Shown here piece by piece: positions 34,347 through 44,543 of a DNA stretch of 64,000 bases (its first letter is position 1; every line of letters begins with the position of its first letter). The position numbers and the translations under genes are program-made. Under the pieces are notes generated by a model, which worked only from the letters and a program-made list of their open reading frames with translations, searched no databases and was not told where the DNA came from. The DNA comes from Cystobasidiopsis lactophilus (Eukaryota; Basidiomycota; Agaricostilbomycetes; Agaricostilbales; Chionosphaeraceae): the NCBI GenBank assembly GCA_001599975.1, contig BCIO01000003.1, forward strand, positions 62,001 to 126,000, in the 5' to 3' direction.

Positions 34347-35642
34347 CTACAGCTTCATCTCGATCACCATCTTCTCGCCGGACACTTGGCCCTTGGCGAT
34401 GAGGTCGACAGCAGCCTGCAAGGCTTCCTTGGCCGTCTTGCCCTCCATCAAGCGAGCCTTGTTGGGCTTGATGATCCCGGCACCGACGAGGGCTGGCATG
34501 AGGTCGGTTTGGAGGTGTTTGGCGTAAAACTCGTTCTGGTCCCAAAGTGCGTTGGGTGGAGGTTAAACGAACGAGACGCGAAGCGAGGCTCACATTTTCG
34601 TAGAAGTAGGTCGTGACTGGTTGAAGTGCCATCAGATTACGATCTGAAATGCGAAAAAAGCCACAAGCGTACTGAGCTTGGCCTGCACCTCGGAAGGCAA
34701 GGGGCTGTTCTCCAGCTCGGTAGCCACTTTGCCCACCTCTCGACCACCATAGCGGATGGGAAGCAAGATGCCGACGACCGAATCAGCTTTGGGCTGGACG
34801 AGCTTGGCGATGGGCGTGATTGAGCCGTCAAAATCGCCGATGGTGTCAAGGACGAGTTTAGGCAAGTTGGAGCCAAAGTCCTCCTTCAAAGTAGAGCTGC
34901 GGTAGTCATAGACGTGGTGGGCTCCAAGGGACTTGAGGTGAAAATGGTGGGCCTTGGAAGCGGTGGCGGAGATGTTGGTGTAGCCCGAGGCGCTGAGGAC
35001 CTGGATTGAGAGCAGGCGTTGAGAAGCAAACCAATAGAACGGAAGGACGCATTATACCTGAACAGCGTATTGGCCGACTGATCCCGAACCGCCCCAGACG
35101 AGGATGGGCACATCGGAATCGGGCGGGGTGGGCTTGCCTCCGACTTTGCCGAGCAAGGTCAACCCGAGGTCGTTGGACAGGGCGTGAAAGGCGGTGACCA
35201 AACTATGACCACGAACTCATTCAGGTGCGGGTCGCCGGAATGGGGGGAGACACAGTGCTTACGTGCTGGGGACGGTGGTGGCTTCGGCCTCGTTGATGGA
35301 TTCGGGCAGCTTGGCGACTCGAGTGCCCTTGTTCAGAACCAGTTCTTGGGCAGCCTTGACAGCGTTGTCAAAGCCATAGGTGAACGAAAAGACTCGATCG
35401 CCTTTGACGAGGTGCTTGACATCGGCGCCAACTTCTTCGACATCGCCGACGAAATTGTCACACGGAACGAGGGGGAAAGCGGTTCCCATCAAGCCAAAGT
35501 TGCCCTGCCAGACATCGACAGCTCCGGGAGAGAAGTAGCGCACTCGGACGAGGACTTCGTCCGCTGCGACTTCGGGAGTGGGCAGCTCGATGACTTCCAA
35601 AGGTTTGGCAAGAGCAGGAAAGGCAATAGCTTTGTGGGTCAT
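34347..35642 (-). CDS. MDR-superfamily NAD(P)H oxidoreductase (quinone reductase / enoyl reductase-like)
   Basis: Five exons (35263-35642, 35058-35202, 34673-35000, 34594-34616, 34347-34535) give 355 codons. An N-terminal GroES-like part (ADEVLVRVRYFSPGAVDVWQ, GDVEEVGADVKHLVKGDRVF) is followed by a Rossmann domain with ILVWGGSGSVGQYAVQVLSA. No structural zinc Cys cluster is seen, so it is the zinc-free type. In fungi such proteins include toxD-like and quinone reductase-like enzymes. Substrate unknown; NADPH is probable but not shown. The start ATG at 35642 (MTHKAIAFPALAKPLEVIEL) is the natural family start. Confidence 0.86.
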
Positions 35643-36484
35643 TTCTGCGGTCGTGGTTGAACAGAAGCAAGGGATGACGAGGCCTCTGTCCCCAGAGCGA
35701 TAGATCGGCCTCCCGTGCGGCAGACCCACGACCGAAAGTTTGCGAGACATCTGAGCGACTCGCAAGCGATTTGAGGGGCAGGCATCTTTCTCCAGGTCAT
35801 CTCCGGCGGGCCTCCTTCCTGTGGCACGTAAGCTTCAGAATGCGCAGGTCATCAATCAGAATGTTTGAAGCAGCCAAGTTGCGTAAAGAGTCGGGCTCGG
35901 AGCATCGATTGGGCCCAGTTGACGGTGCACACTCCTTATGCACAAGCGGGTGTAATAAGACCAGCAAGATGAGCAGCCAGCGTGCGGGAGACATTGGTTC
36001 AAAGAGCCTCCAGCCGTCCTGGCGAGGATGAAGTGTGGTTCGACTCGACCATCTTGCCCTCTGCTAGCTGCCTGTTTTGGCGCGTCTGAACGCTTCCTAG
36101 ATGTTTGAACGTCGTGGCCGGCAATGTGCCCCGGTCAGTAACGCGCCAGAGAGGAAGGAGCGGCGAGCGACCATTGAAGTTTGGCGGCTTCCTTCCAAGA
36201 GCGAGCTTGGCTCCTAGGCTCGCCGCCCTGTCCTCGAAGCGCTGCCTGCATGGCTGCTCATGATTGCGCATGTGGTCATTTGCTGAGCGAGCTGGACAGG
36301 CTCCTCAGCTGCTCCGGTCTGACGATGGCCACACGGAGAGCATCCACATTGCCACCAACATCAAGACGTGCTTCTTTGCCTGGGATAATGGGCCTGATTA
36401 GGCCTCCTTCATCCCTTTGTCCTGGTCTCCGTGGTGTACCAGTGCTTGGTGGTCGAGTGGGCTGGGGATGATGGGCAAGGGGGT
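35643..36484. other. Intergenic, 0.84 kb
   Basis: Promoter side of the oxidoreductase gene; open frames here look like chance. No gene is supported. Confidence 0.45.
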
Positions 36485-36720
36485 TGCAAACAGGTAGTGA
36501 TCCACTGTTCTCATTGAAACTGGCTCCTTTGTCGATGTGCCCATCAAAGCTTCATTATCAGCTGAATGAGTTTGCTTTCGATAAATCTCTGTCGATGTTG
36601 ATACGAAGGCAATAGTCTATAGTACACTCAAAGTTCAAGATCCGCATTGCATACAGGATTTGTCAAGTGCAAGAAACCGGGCGGCATATACGTACAAGAT
36701 CAATGAAAGCACGCGGGCAT
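36485..36720 (+). repeat. 3'-flank copy B of the RING-gene module
   Basis: Homologous to 40340-40600 (same orientation) and 27741-27960 (inverted), located just past the 3' end of the minus-strand RING gene B. It shares CGATGTGCCCATCAAAGCTT-like and AGCTGAATGAGTT blocks with the others. Confidence 0.72.
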
Positions 36721-36783
36721 AGAAGGAGAGCACTTCGTTTGAAATTGCTGAAGCGAGCTGGCGACGAAGAGGGGCCAAGGCGA

Positions 36784-38211
36784 TTAGACGGTGGCCGAAA
36801 GCGGCTTTTGAGCGCCACCGAAGGCAAGGCGGAGAAGTTGACGCAAGATTTGATAGGTACTCGCGTCCTGTAGTAGGGTGGCATCGGCAGACTGGTGATT
36901 GGGCCGAGGTGGAAGCTCGACGGGTTGACCGGTTGCCAAAGCCACCATTTGCGTTTGCAGGACAGCCAATGCTTCGCCTTGTCTCACAAGGATCTCCTTC
37001 ATTGTCGGAGGGCGCCCGTGCTCGTTGTCACCGCGAGTCCTCTTCGCCTGGACGCTCACGCTTTACCTTGAGAACCAAATGATACAGCTACAGAAAGGGG
37101 ACTCACTCGGTGATATGCAGCGATGTAGGCGATTCGGATGTTCTTTGGTGTGAGAGTCGGAGACTCGATCCGGCACGAAGAACACCGATAAAACTGCAAA
37201 ATTGTGAGCGAGAATTTGAAGCTAGAGAAGAGCGACAAACCTGGGAGCCGTCTAGTCTGACACCAGCTCGGGCAATATGAGTAGAACAGTGCTGAATGGG
37301 GCGCGGAGGCAAGTCGAATGCAAAGAGGGTTGCTAAAAGGGGAGAGCCGCTCACGGTGTGCCCACAGTTCGCATAGCCGACTGGATCGGTGATGAGATCC
37401 CAGCAAATATCGCACTCAAGGCTTGAAAATGATGCCAGTGAGCATGGGCTTGCAAAAGAGAGGGTCGGCGACCTCACTGGACATCCAGATTGTCATTGGG
37501 ATCTGGAGGAGGGGACGTGACGAGCTCGTACGGTCTCTTGAGATTTTGAAGGCGAACTTGAGCAATCCGATTGTACTTCTCGATGGCTTCAATAGTCTTT
37601 TCACTGGTCCACAGGCGGCTCTGCCCGAAAGCAGGTAAGTGTCGTCATGAAGCTAAAGGCCGCCCGCTCTTCTCCTCCCACCGCCATGACTGCTTCAGTT
37701 GACCTTCCACAAAAGGGCCGTTCGTACCAAGTCCACCTCCAAGAAGGACCCAAAAGGGCTGCCTGCTCTTTGTATCGGACAGGGCAGAGGAACGACTGCC
37801 TATGCTTCACCGCCACCATCCACAGCCACAGGTCGGGGACTCGATGCTTGGTTCGCCCGGCTCTAGACAACTTACGATGTCATAGGTAGGTCCCAGTGCA
37901 TGCTTCACGAAGGACTCGAAGTACATCCGAGCCTCCTCTTCGACGAGCGGGCACTGTTTCGAAAACTCTTGAATCGCGTATGCCAGGTTCATTAGCACAA
38001 TGCTCACTCCTAAGTGTGAGAGGAGGTCGAAGTATTCGGAGGTGGAAGGCGCTCTCTGGCCAAAGTGGAAGTCGAAGAAACCGTTGACCGGAAACCCAAT
38101 GTAATTCAGTCCGCGACGGGCGGCCTTGTCGTGCATCTGGCGGTAATTGATGGGACTGACGTATCCAGACGAGCGGTAGGTGCCTCTGGACGAAGTCGAC
38201 ACAATCGACAT
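36784..38211 (-). CDS. RING-finger protein, copy B (RING-H2-like variant)
   Basis: Probable E3 ubiquitin-ligase-like protein. Exon 1 is 38008-38211 (68 codons from MSIVSTSSRGTYR). The second exon reads CPLVEEEARMYFESFVKHAL. The long structured intron 37621-37875 follows, then an exon reading SRLWTSEKTIEAIEKYNRIA. The RING reads CDICWDLITDPVGYANCGHT, then HCSTH, then after ~20 residues FYRCSSCRIESP. So the fourth zinc pair uses C-x2-H, where copy C has C-x2-C. The C-terminus has a helical LVRQGEALAVLQTQMVAL stretch and ends LRLAFGGAQKPLSATV. All exon phases I could check agree. The domain between N-terminus and RING is not recognised. Same strand as copy C; copy A is inverted and broken. Confidence 0.75.
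37621..37875 (-). repeat. Splice-bounded intronic element, copy B
   Basis: 255 bp intron of RING gene B, on the minus strand GTAAGTTGTCTAGAG to CTTACCTGC-TTTCGG-GCAG, with the shared TTCCTCTGCCCTGTCC core, TTGTGGAAGG and ATGACGACA blocks. It has the same 3' UUCG hairpin over the acceptor. Roughly four to five times longer than most introns in the window. Confidence 0.85.
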
Positions 38212-39022
38212 ACGGAAAGCTTGAAGGTGTCCGCCGCCGCCGAAGACAGTTGGAAGAAAGGCGGTGGTACAGGAGCAAGAGTGCTGTGTGGGGATTCTGA
38301 CAGCAACTTTGACTCGAAAAAAACCGTTGGAGGAACAGGTCAAGAGGAAGCGGGGACAATAAGCCACTTGAACCTTCAGACGAGCCCCAGCCGCTCGAAG
38401 CGAAGCGCAGCCAAGGACGCCGCTTTCTGGGCAAAACAGATTGTTTGCAGTCAGAAACTTGTCATTTGCCAGCATGGAAGGCGGAGGGGTCATTCTGGAC
38501 GAAGGGGGTGGCGAGAGACAAAAGGCGGTTGGAGAAGTTTGGATTTTTGGCTTCGCCACCTGCAGTGGAGTGCCTCGGGTAAACTCAATGCACATGAAGA
38601 CTCAATACACATGAAGACAGGTTCCAGAACACTGGAATGTGAAATATGGCCGCAGGAGAAAAGCTCGCTCGCGTGCCATAGAGTCAGGCTCAAGCAGACA
38701 GCAAGCTGGTCCCTGGTCGACTTTCGAAGCAGACAATAGGCAGAACATGAGGAGGTGGCTTTGGGCAGACAATGAGCGCCGAGAAAGTAATCTAGTGGCG
38801 CGAGCAGCACGAGCCAGGCAGCAAGGGATCCAGGAGCAGCCAGCCGAAAGCATGAAAGGGAGCAGAGACAATCCGTGGCGCGACGCGGCCCATTGCTCTT
38901 GATGTCGTCTCGTAGCTCTGATTCTCGCTGCTTCATGCTGGTCAAGCGACATGATGGTCGCCCATGGACCACTTGTTCGGCTGCACCAAGACGAAATCGA
39001 TTCAAGAAAGAGCTTGCCGCAT
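38212..39022 (-). repeat. 5'-flank copy B of the RING-gene module
   Basis: Reverse-complement match to 26160-26981 and direct match to 42070-42890. It abuts the start of RING gene B and ends just before the decayed MET8 copy. Blocks shared with copy C are nearly identical over long runs (for example around 38640-38900 and 42470-42740). Confidence 0.78.
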
Positions 39023-39099
39023 AACTCTTGGCTCCGCTCGACGAACAGCTTCGACTGGTTCTCGCATTCTTTGCCTTGCATTGCGTCAAGATAAATTGC

Positions 39100-39999
39100 T
39101 TCCAAAGATTCCGGCTCGTTGATCCTGGCCTGGCAACTCCACCGCTGCGTGCTCATGGTGGCGGCGGCGGCAATGTGCCAGCGGCTGACCTCATTCGCTC
39201 CGTCTTGGTCGCTTTCGATCCTGCTACAGCCACACCCTAAGTCACTGGCATATGCTCCGACAGCGGCCTGACCGAGGAAGTGCGGTTTTGCTTGAAGGAT
39301 CCTTCCCAAGCCGCAAGATTTGGCATCAACCAGTGGCATGTCGACCGGCCCTACGATCCTTCGCTAGACGTGCCCGACTCTGTTACTTGTGAAGAGCTAC
39401 CAGAAATGGTGATGACTGCACCGGACGAAGCGGACATCGCTAGAGCCATTTGGGAGCGCTGCAAGAGTTTGAAGATACCAGTCAACGTCGCCGACGTGCC
39501 ACCGCTTTGCGACTTCTGCTTCGGCTCGGTGGTGAAGAGAGGCCTGCTCCAGATCATGGTTCCCACCAACGGGTCGTCCCCTCGCTTGGCCAATCGGATT
39601 CGGCGACGCATTGAAGGCGCTCTCCCGGCCAACGTCGACCTGGCCATCGAGCAAATGGGGCTGCTCCGGGAAGAGCTGCGTGCAAAAGCGCCCGAGGCTG
39701 AAGCTGGAAAGAAGCCGATGGCCTGGATGATTCGCGTGACGGACGCCTGGTCTCTGGACGATCTGTGCCAGCTGACTCCGGCTGGAAGGGAGATGGTGCT
39801 GGATGGGTGGAAAGAAGGCAGAGTGGTCACACTGGAGGACATCAAAGGTCTTTCGCCACTCGCTCAAGCCAGGCTCAAGGCGGGCAAGTGGGTGGACCAG
39901 CGGAGGAAAAGTTTCGACTGGCCTTCGGTGCTCCTGGGTTTCGGGCTAGGAGTCGGTGCCATGCTGGCTTACACCAAGCACCTTCGCCTTCGATCATAG
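39100..39999 (+). pseudogene. Decayed second copy of MET8
   Basis: The open part 39280-39999 is very close to the C-terminal 240 residues of the intact MET8 at 28475-29419 (VNVADVPPLCDFCFGSV, TNGSSPRLANRIRRRIE, WMIRVTDAWSLDDL all kept). Upstream, homology continues to about 39100 but the Rossmann glycine motif is out of frame, the codon matching Gln before VTVICPG is TAA, and the first ~25 codons are missing. The NAD-binding half is therefore lost. The C-terminal half has stayed largely conserved, so decay is either recent or that part is still used. It lies in inverted orientation to the intact gene and is part of the large inverted duplication. Confidence 0.85.
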
Positions 40000-40013
40000 C
40001 TGGCTCCACACCT

Positions 40014-40362
40014 ATGGGCTCCATCGGTTCGCTAGCGCCGGACTTCGTAGCGCAAGACATGGTTGCCCGTGCTGTGTCGAAAGTCGATGAGTCTGTTCAA
40101 TTCCTACAGGCCGACTGTCCCCATGTACTTAACATTTCTAAACAGATCGAATGCACGTACTGCTAGGCTTCATCCGTCAAGATCCGACCGGGCGCCATCC
40201 ATGCTCCCACTCGCCATTCTCTGCTGCCTTCTCGAACACCCTTTTGGTGGCATCATCTACACAGGTCAAACAGAAAGATTCTTGGCAAGTACAGCATTTG
40301 TGGCCGAAGGTTGCGCAAAGGTCTCTCAGGGGATAGGCAGCTGGGATGCAATCAGGCAGTGA
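40014..40362 (+). CDS. Second copy of the small MET8-linked gene
   Basis: Exons 40014-40090 and 40146-40362 would encode 97 residues with the same first-exon length and splice phase as the gene at 27903-28460. It starts MGSIGSLAPDFVAQDMV and keeps RTARLHPSRS and LAILCCLLEHPFGGIIY. After that point the two proteins differ completely and this one stops earlier. It starts 14 bp past the end of the decayed MET8. Either a diverging duplicate or a remnant; function unknown. Confidence 0.38.
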
Positions 40363-40600
40363 CTGTGACCTGTTTTCATTGGAATCGGTGACCGTGTCGA
40401 TGTGTCCATCAAGGCTACATCATCAGCTCAATGAGTTGGTTTTTACCGTGTCTGTCGCAGTGATAAGATGAAGACAACGTTGGAAACTCAAAGTCCAAAA
40501 TCCGCAGAGCATACAAGATTCGTAAAGTGCATAAGAAGGAGCAGCATATATCATACAGGATTACCCAGAACACAGGTTGGCATAGCACGGGAAGACTTTG
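40340..40600 (+). repeat. 3'-flank copy C of the RING-gene module
   Basis: Matches 27741-27960 in inverted orientation and 36485-36720 in direct orientation (AAGACAACGTTGGAAACTC and GTCCAAAATCCGCAGAGCAT are shared with copy A). Lies between the small MET8-linked gene copy and the 3' end of RING gene C. Confidence 0.75.
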
Positions 40601-40645
40601 TAGAGCTTCGTAGGATGGCGAGCAGGCGATGCGAAAGCGCACTGG

Positions 40646-42069
40646 CTAGACGGACTCTGGAATGCGTTTGCGAGCACCGCCAAAGCCCATACGCAAGAGG
40701 TGGAGCAGGGTCTGCGACACGTTGGCATCGGCGAGGAGGGTCGGGTCAGCTGGCGTAGCTGCCTGCTGCTGGCCGACAGGTGGCGAGAGGGCGAGTATTT
40801 GAGCTTGCAGCGTGGCGAGCTCATCGCACACATGCAGCAAGACGTCCTTGCGCGTCATTGTAGAACCTCTCGCACGTTTGCGCTGAATCCAATTGCTCGT
40901 TAGGGGTGTTAGGAAAGGGATGAAGGAGGCAGACTCACCGCATTGAGCTCCACCAAGTTGGCCAACCGGATATTCTTCGGAACAAGCACAGTCGAGTCCT
41001 TGTTGCACAATGAGCAGCGGTAGACCTGATGCAAATTCATCAGCAGAGCGTCATCTATATCGAAAGGCAAGGCTCACCGGGGGCTGTTTGGGCAGTAAGT
41101 TGCCATAGCGGTCGGCCGGCCAACGTCGAGGTTGCGGTTGCGGATGAATGCAGCTCCTGCAGTACTGAGGATGACAAAATCAGTACACTGGATTTGAAAA
41201 GAACGGAAGGGGCAAGCAGACTGTGTGGCCACAGAACGGGAAGCCGACAGGTTCCTTGAGGTCATCACGGCAGATGTAGCACTCCAGCCTAACGACCGGG
41301 TCGTCAATACTTGTAAGCGGCTGTTGGGCTAGCGAGAGTGACCATCGACTCACTCAAGATCTAAAGCTTCTTGATCTTTCGACGCGTCTTCCAGGGCGTC
41401 CTCCAAAGGCCTCTTGGAAGCGGTGACAGCAACTTCAAAAACCCGATCATACTTTTGCAGAGCGCCAACGGCCTTCACGCCAGTCCAAATGGATGTCTGC
41501 CCGAAAGCAGGTAAGCATGTCATCATAGAAAAAGAACGGCCGCCTCTTGTCTCCGCCCTACCCCCATGACCGCTTCTTCCAGACTTCCACAAAATGCCAC
41601 ACCGTGCCGAGTCTTCCAGAGTAAACGACCCCGAGGGGTTCGTTCCCCCGCAGCGGACAAGACAGAGGGAGGGTTACTTTGCTTCTGGACTGACGTCCCC
41701 GGCCACAGTTCGGAACATCGATAGTCTGGTACGCCTTTACAAATTCTAGACAAACTTACGCAGTTGAGAGTGGGCAGTGCATGCTTCATGATGCAGTCGA
41801 AAAGTTCGCGTGCCTGTTCTTGCACAAATGGGCACTGGGGCCGTTGCATCAGTACAAGAGATGGAACACATGAAGACAAAACGTACTCCCAGCAGCGTCA
41901 GCTCCTGGATAAAATGGTGCGGTTGTGGGTTGTTTTGAGGGCCGAAGACAAAGAACGAGTCGACATCAAATCCCTTCGAAGCAAGCACCCGACGGGCTGT
42001 TGCGTCGTGGAGAGCTGAAGATCTTTTGACAGGCTTGGCCGTGGGAGCAGACGATTCTTCAGTCGGCAT
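40646..42069 (-). CDS. RING-finger protein, copy C (C3HC4)
   Basis: Probable E3 ubiquitin-ligase-like protein. Seven exons (41887-42069, 41760-41834, 41354-41496, 41222-41288, 41078-41164, 40939-41025, 40646-40882) sum to 293 codons (292 aa). It begins MPTEESSAPTAKPVKRS and shares HDATARRVL, CPFVQEQARELFDCIMKHAL and ALQKYDRVFE blocks with copies A and B. The RING reads CYICRDDLKEPVGFPFCGHT, then YCRSCIHP, then VYRCSLCNK, a complete C3HC4 pattern. A short helical C-terminal region (LLHVCDELATLQAQILAL) ends in LLRMGFGGARKRIPESV, matching copy B. The N-terminal part is not a known domain to me. The long structured intron (41497-41759) sits at the same position as in copies A and B. Confidence 0.82.
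41497..41759 (-). repeat. Splice-bounded intronic element, copy C
   Basis: 263 bp intron of RING gene C on the minus strand, GTAAGTTTGTCTAGAATTTG to CTTACCTGC-TTTCGG-GCAG. It contains CCTCCCTCTGTCTTGTCC, CCTCGGGGTCGTT and CTATGATGACATG blocks shared with the other copies. The 5' GTAAG is complementary to the CTTAC lying 14 nt before the 3' end, so the two intron ends could pair. Confidence 0.87.
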
Positions 42070-42890
42070 TGTGAGAGTCGATGACTGCAGCGGTGAGGAA
42101 AAAGCGGCCCAGAGAGAGGACGGTGGTGCGGGAGCAAGAGTGCTTTGCGGAGACTCTGATAGCAATTTTGACTCGACAAAAGCCGTTGGAAGAACAAGGT
42201 CAAGAGGAAGCGGGGACAATAGGCCACTTGAACTTTCACGAGCCCCAGCCGTTGGAAGCGAAGCGCAGCTAAGGACGCTTCTTTCTGACCGAAACCTATT
42301 GTTTGAACCCACGCAGTTGGCATTGTTGAGCATGGAAGGCGGTGGGGTCATTCTGGAGGGAAGGGGGTGGCGAGAGACAAAAGGCGGTTGGAAAAGTCTG
42401 AATATTTGGCTTCGCCACCAGCTGGGCAGTGCCTTCGGCTAAACTCAATGCACATGAAGACAGGTTCTAGAACACTGGAATGTGAAATGTGGCCGCAGGA
42501 GAAAAGCTCGCTCGCGTGCCATAGAATGAGCACACAGCAAGCTGGTCCCTGGTCGGCTTTCGAAGCAGACAATAGGCAAGCTGTGAGGGGGTGGCTTTGG
42601 GCTGACAATGAACGCCGAGACAGTAATCTAGTGGCGCGAGCAGCACGAGCCAGGCAGCAAGGGATCCAGGAGCAGCCAGCCGAAAGCATGAAAGGGAGCA
42701 GAGACAATCCGTGGCGCGACGCGAGCCAATTCTCCTGGTTTAATCTGGTACCTCTGATTCTCGCTGCTTCATGCTGGTCAAGCAACACGATGGTCGCCCA
42801 TGGACCACTTCTCCGCCAACAGCGTGGCGCAATCGATTCAAGAAGCAGCATGCCGCATAAACTTTTGGGCCGCGGTTTTCGCCGGAGCGA
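42070..42890 (-). repeat. 5'-flank copy C of the RING-gene module
   Basis: Direct match to 38212-39022 and inverted match to 26160-26981. Marks the outer end of the second arm of the inverted duplication. Confidence 0.78.
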
Positions 42891-43262
42891 CTCCCTTGCC
42901 TGCACGACGAATCAGCGAGCTAACAGAGCGACGTTAACGCATTCAAGTTCTTGCTATGGTGCGCGTAGACGGATGCCGTTCCCAAGAATCGTTCCTCTGC
43001 CTCAGTCATCCGCCCCTTTTCCTGCTTGTCCGCTTACGGTCCGCGTGGCTCGTGATTTACTGCTTGGCAACCCCTCCTGCTTGAGTGTCGGTCGTTGAAT
43101 AGGTAAAGAACCGATATGTTCATCCCTGCTGGCTGGACGGACGGACGCGCCTTAAATTGCACATCATCCTTGTTGTGATCTGCAATAATCCGTGTTGCGC
43201 GAATTTGCTGAATCTTCAATACGTATTCAAACGCTGCTTCTCCTTTTCTTCGGATACCGACG
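42891..43262. other. Promoter-side intergenic region of the secreted protein
   Basis: About 370 bp with no supported ORF; the last 60 bp are T/C-rich. Confidence 0.4.
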
Positions 43263-44543
43263 ATGATCTGGCCGGGCGCATTGGATTTGGCGGCAGCGGT
43301 TTCTGTGCTGGGCCTCCTGGCCCATGTTGCCGTCGCCCAAGAGCTGCAGCCTAGGGCAGCTGCTGTTCGAACGACGACCATCTATAAAACGAGGACCGTT
43401 GTAAAGCCGGTGACCACGACCAAGACCGGCCCGACTAGCTACGAAACTACGGTGCGCCGCTTCGATTCCCTGTCCTTTGGCAGTGGCTCACCTCTTTTTC
43501 TCTTGCTCACAAACAAAAACAAAACAGACACTGATTCGGCCGACTACGCGAACGGTCACCTCGCTCATCACCGTCCGGTTGCCCAGCTCCTCCTCCGCTC
43601 CTTCGTCTTCCAGCTCCGGCTCTCCATCCTCCGCCAGTGCCAGCTCGCCGTCGTCCAGCTCCACTGGCGCTCCCAGTTCCTCTTCGCCACCGTCCTCCAG
43701 CTCTGCTGCGTCCTCGACGCCTTCGTGCTCGGCGCCCCCGGCCAACGCCATTGCTTTCCAGCTCCAGCAAGCGTGGCAGAGCAGCTACGACCGCTACTGG
43801 GATGTCTTCCGGCGCTCTCTGGACGCGGCGCTGAGCACCTATTGGGTGCAGTGCGTGGGCGCGCTGTCGGGCGGGGCGTGCGGGGGGCCGGGGGCGTGCG
43901 CGCAGAGTTGCCGCTCTTGCCACCTCAACCCTTTCTGCCGGGAAGCGCCGTGCTACGAGGCTTGCAGCGTGCCGCACCCGCAGTGCGACGTGGGCGTCGA
44001 AGCTGGCTGCATGTCTGTCAACCCTGCGGCCCTGGGCCAGCCCGTGAACACCGAGCTGTGCGGCCAGTACACCACCCTCGTCCGCGGCGGCCTGGCCGCC
44101 TTGTGGACCGGGGGCCTCTCCAAGGTGCTCCCAGCCAAGTGCGAAGCGTACTACCTCCGACCGGCCATCGACTGCCGGTTTCGCCTGTCGCCACCTACCT
44201 GGCAACCGGATTCGGACTGGGGGCCGGCTTACGGCTGGCGGGACCCGGCGTTCGTCAGCTACTGGCAGTGGCACGACGAGTGTGCGCCGACTTGCACCAT
44301 CTTCAACGGCCGGGGCTTCCACTGGGAGCAGCCCGCGCACGCTTGGGGCTTCCAATGGGATCGGATCGGCCAGGCTGTAAAAAGACTCTTCCTCTCTGGT
44401 CTTATCCACATTTGCTCACGAGGTTTTGGCGACAGGTTCACGACGCCGAGTGCGGCCACCAATCGAACTGGAAGCCGGGCGGGACCTGCTATGCGTCTAG
44501 CCCATTGGGAGGTGGCGGCCTTGAAACTGGCCAGGAGCCGTAA
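43263..44543 (+). CDS. Secreted Cys-rich protein with Ser/Pro-rich stalk
   Basis: Three exons (43263-43451, 43528-44376, 44436-44543) give 382 codons (381 aa). A signal peptide is evident: [20 protein letters not shown], followed by [10 protein letters not shown]. Residues ~40-90 are Thr-rich. Then comes a ~60-residue run almost entirely of Ser, Pro and Ala, probably O-glycosylated. The C-terminal ~220 residues form a Cys-rich globular domain with regularly spaced cysteines ([39 protein letters not shown]) and many aromatics ([23 protein letters not shown]), ending after [16 protein letters not shown]. No GPI-anchor signal is obvious. I do not recognise the domain. It could be a cell-wall or effector-like protein; that is inference only. 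Confidence 0.8.
   Translation: MIWPGALDLAAAVSVLGLLAHVAVAQELQPRAAAVRTTTIYKTRTVVKPVTTTKTGPTSYETTVRRFDSLSFGSGSPLFLLLTNKNKTDTDSADYANGHLAHHRPVAQLLLRSFVFQLRLSILRQCQLAVVQLHWRSQFLFATVLQLCCVLDAFVLGAPGQRHCFPAPASVAEQLRPLLGCLPALSGRGAEHLLGAVRGRAVGRGVRGAGGVRAELPLLPPQPFLPGSAVLRGLQRAAPAVRRGRRSWLHVCQPCGPGPAREHRAVRPVHHPRPRRPGRLVDRGPLQGAPSQVRSVLPPTGHRLPVSPVATYLATGFGLGAGLRLAGPGVRQLLAVARRVCADLHHLQRPGLPLGAARARLGLPMGSDRPGCKKTLPLWSYPHLLTRFWRQVHDAECGHQSNWKPGGTCYASSPLGGGGLETGQEP

Noticed and set aside
43507-44409. 300-aa minus-strand frame opposite the secreted protein
   Set aside because: Antisense shadow of a high-GC, Ser/Pro-rich exon.
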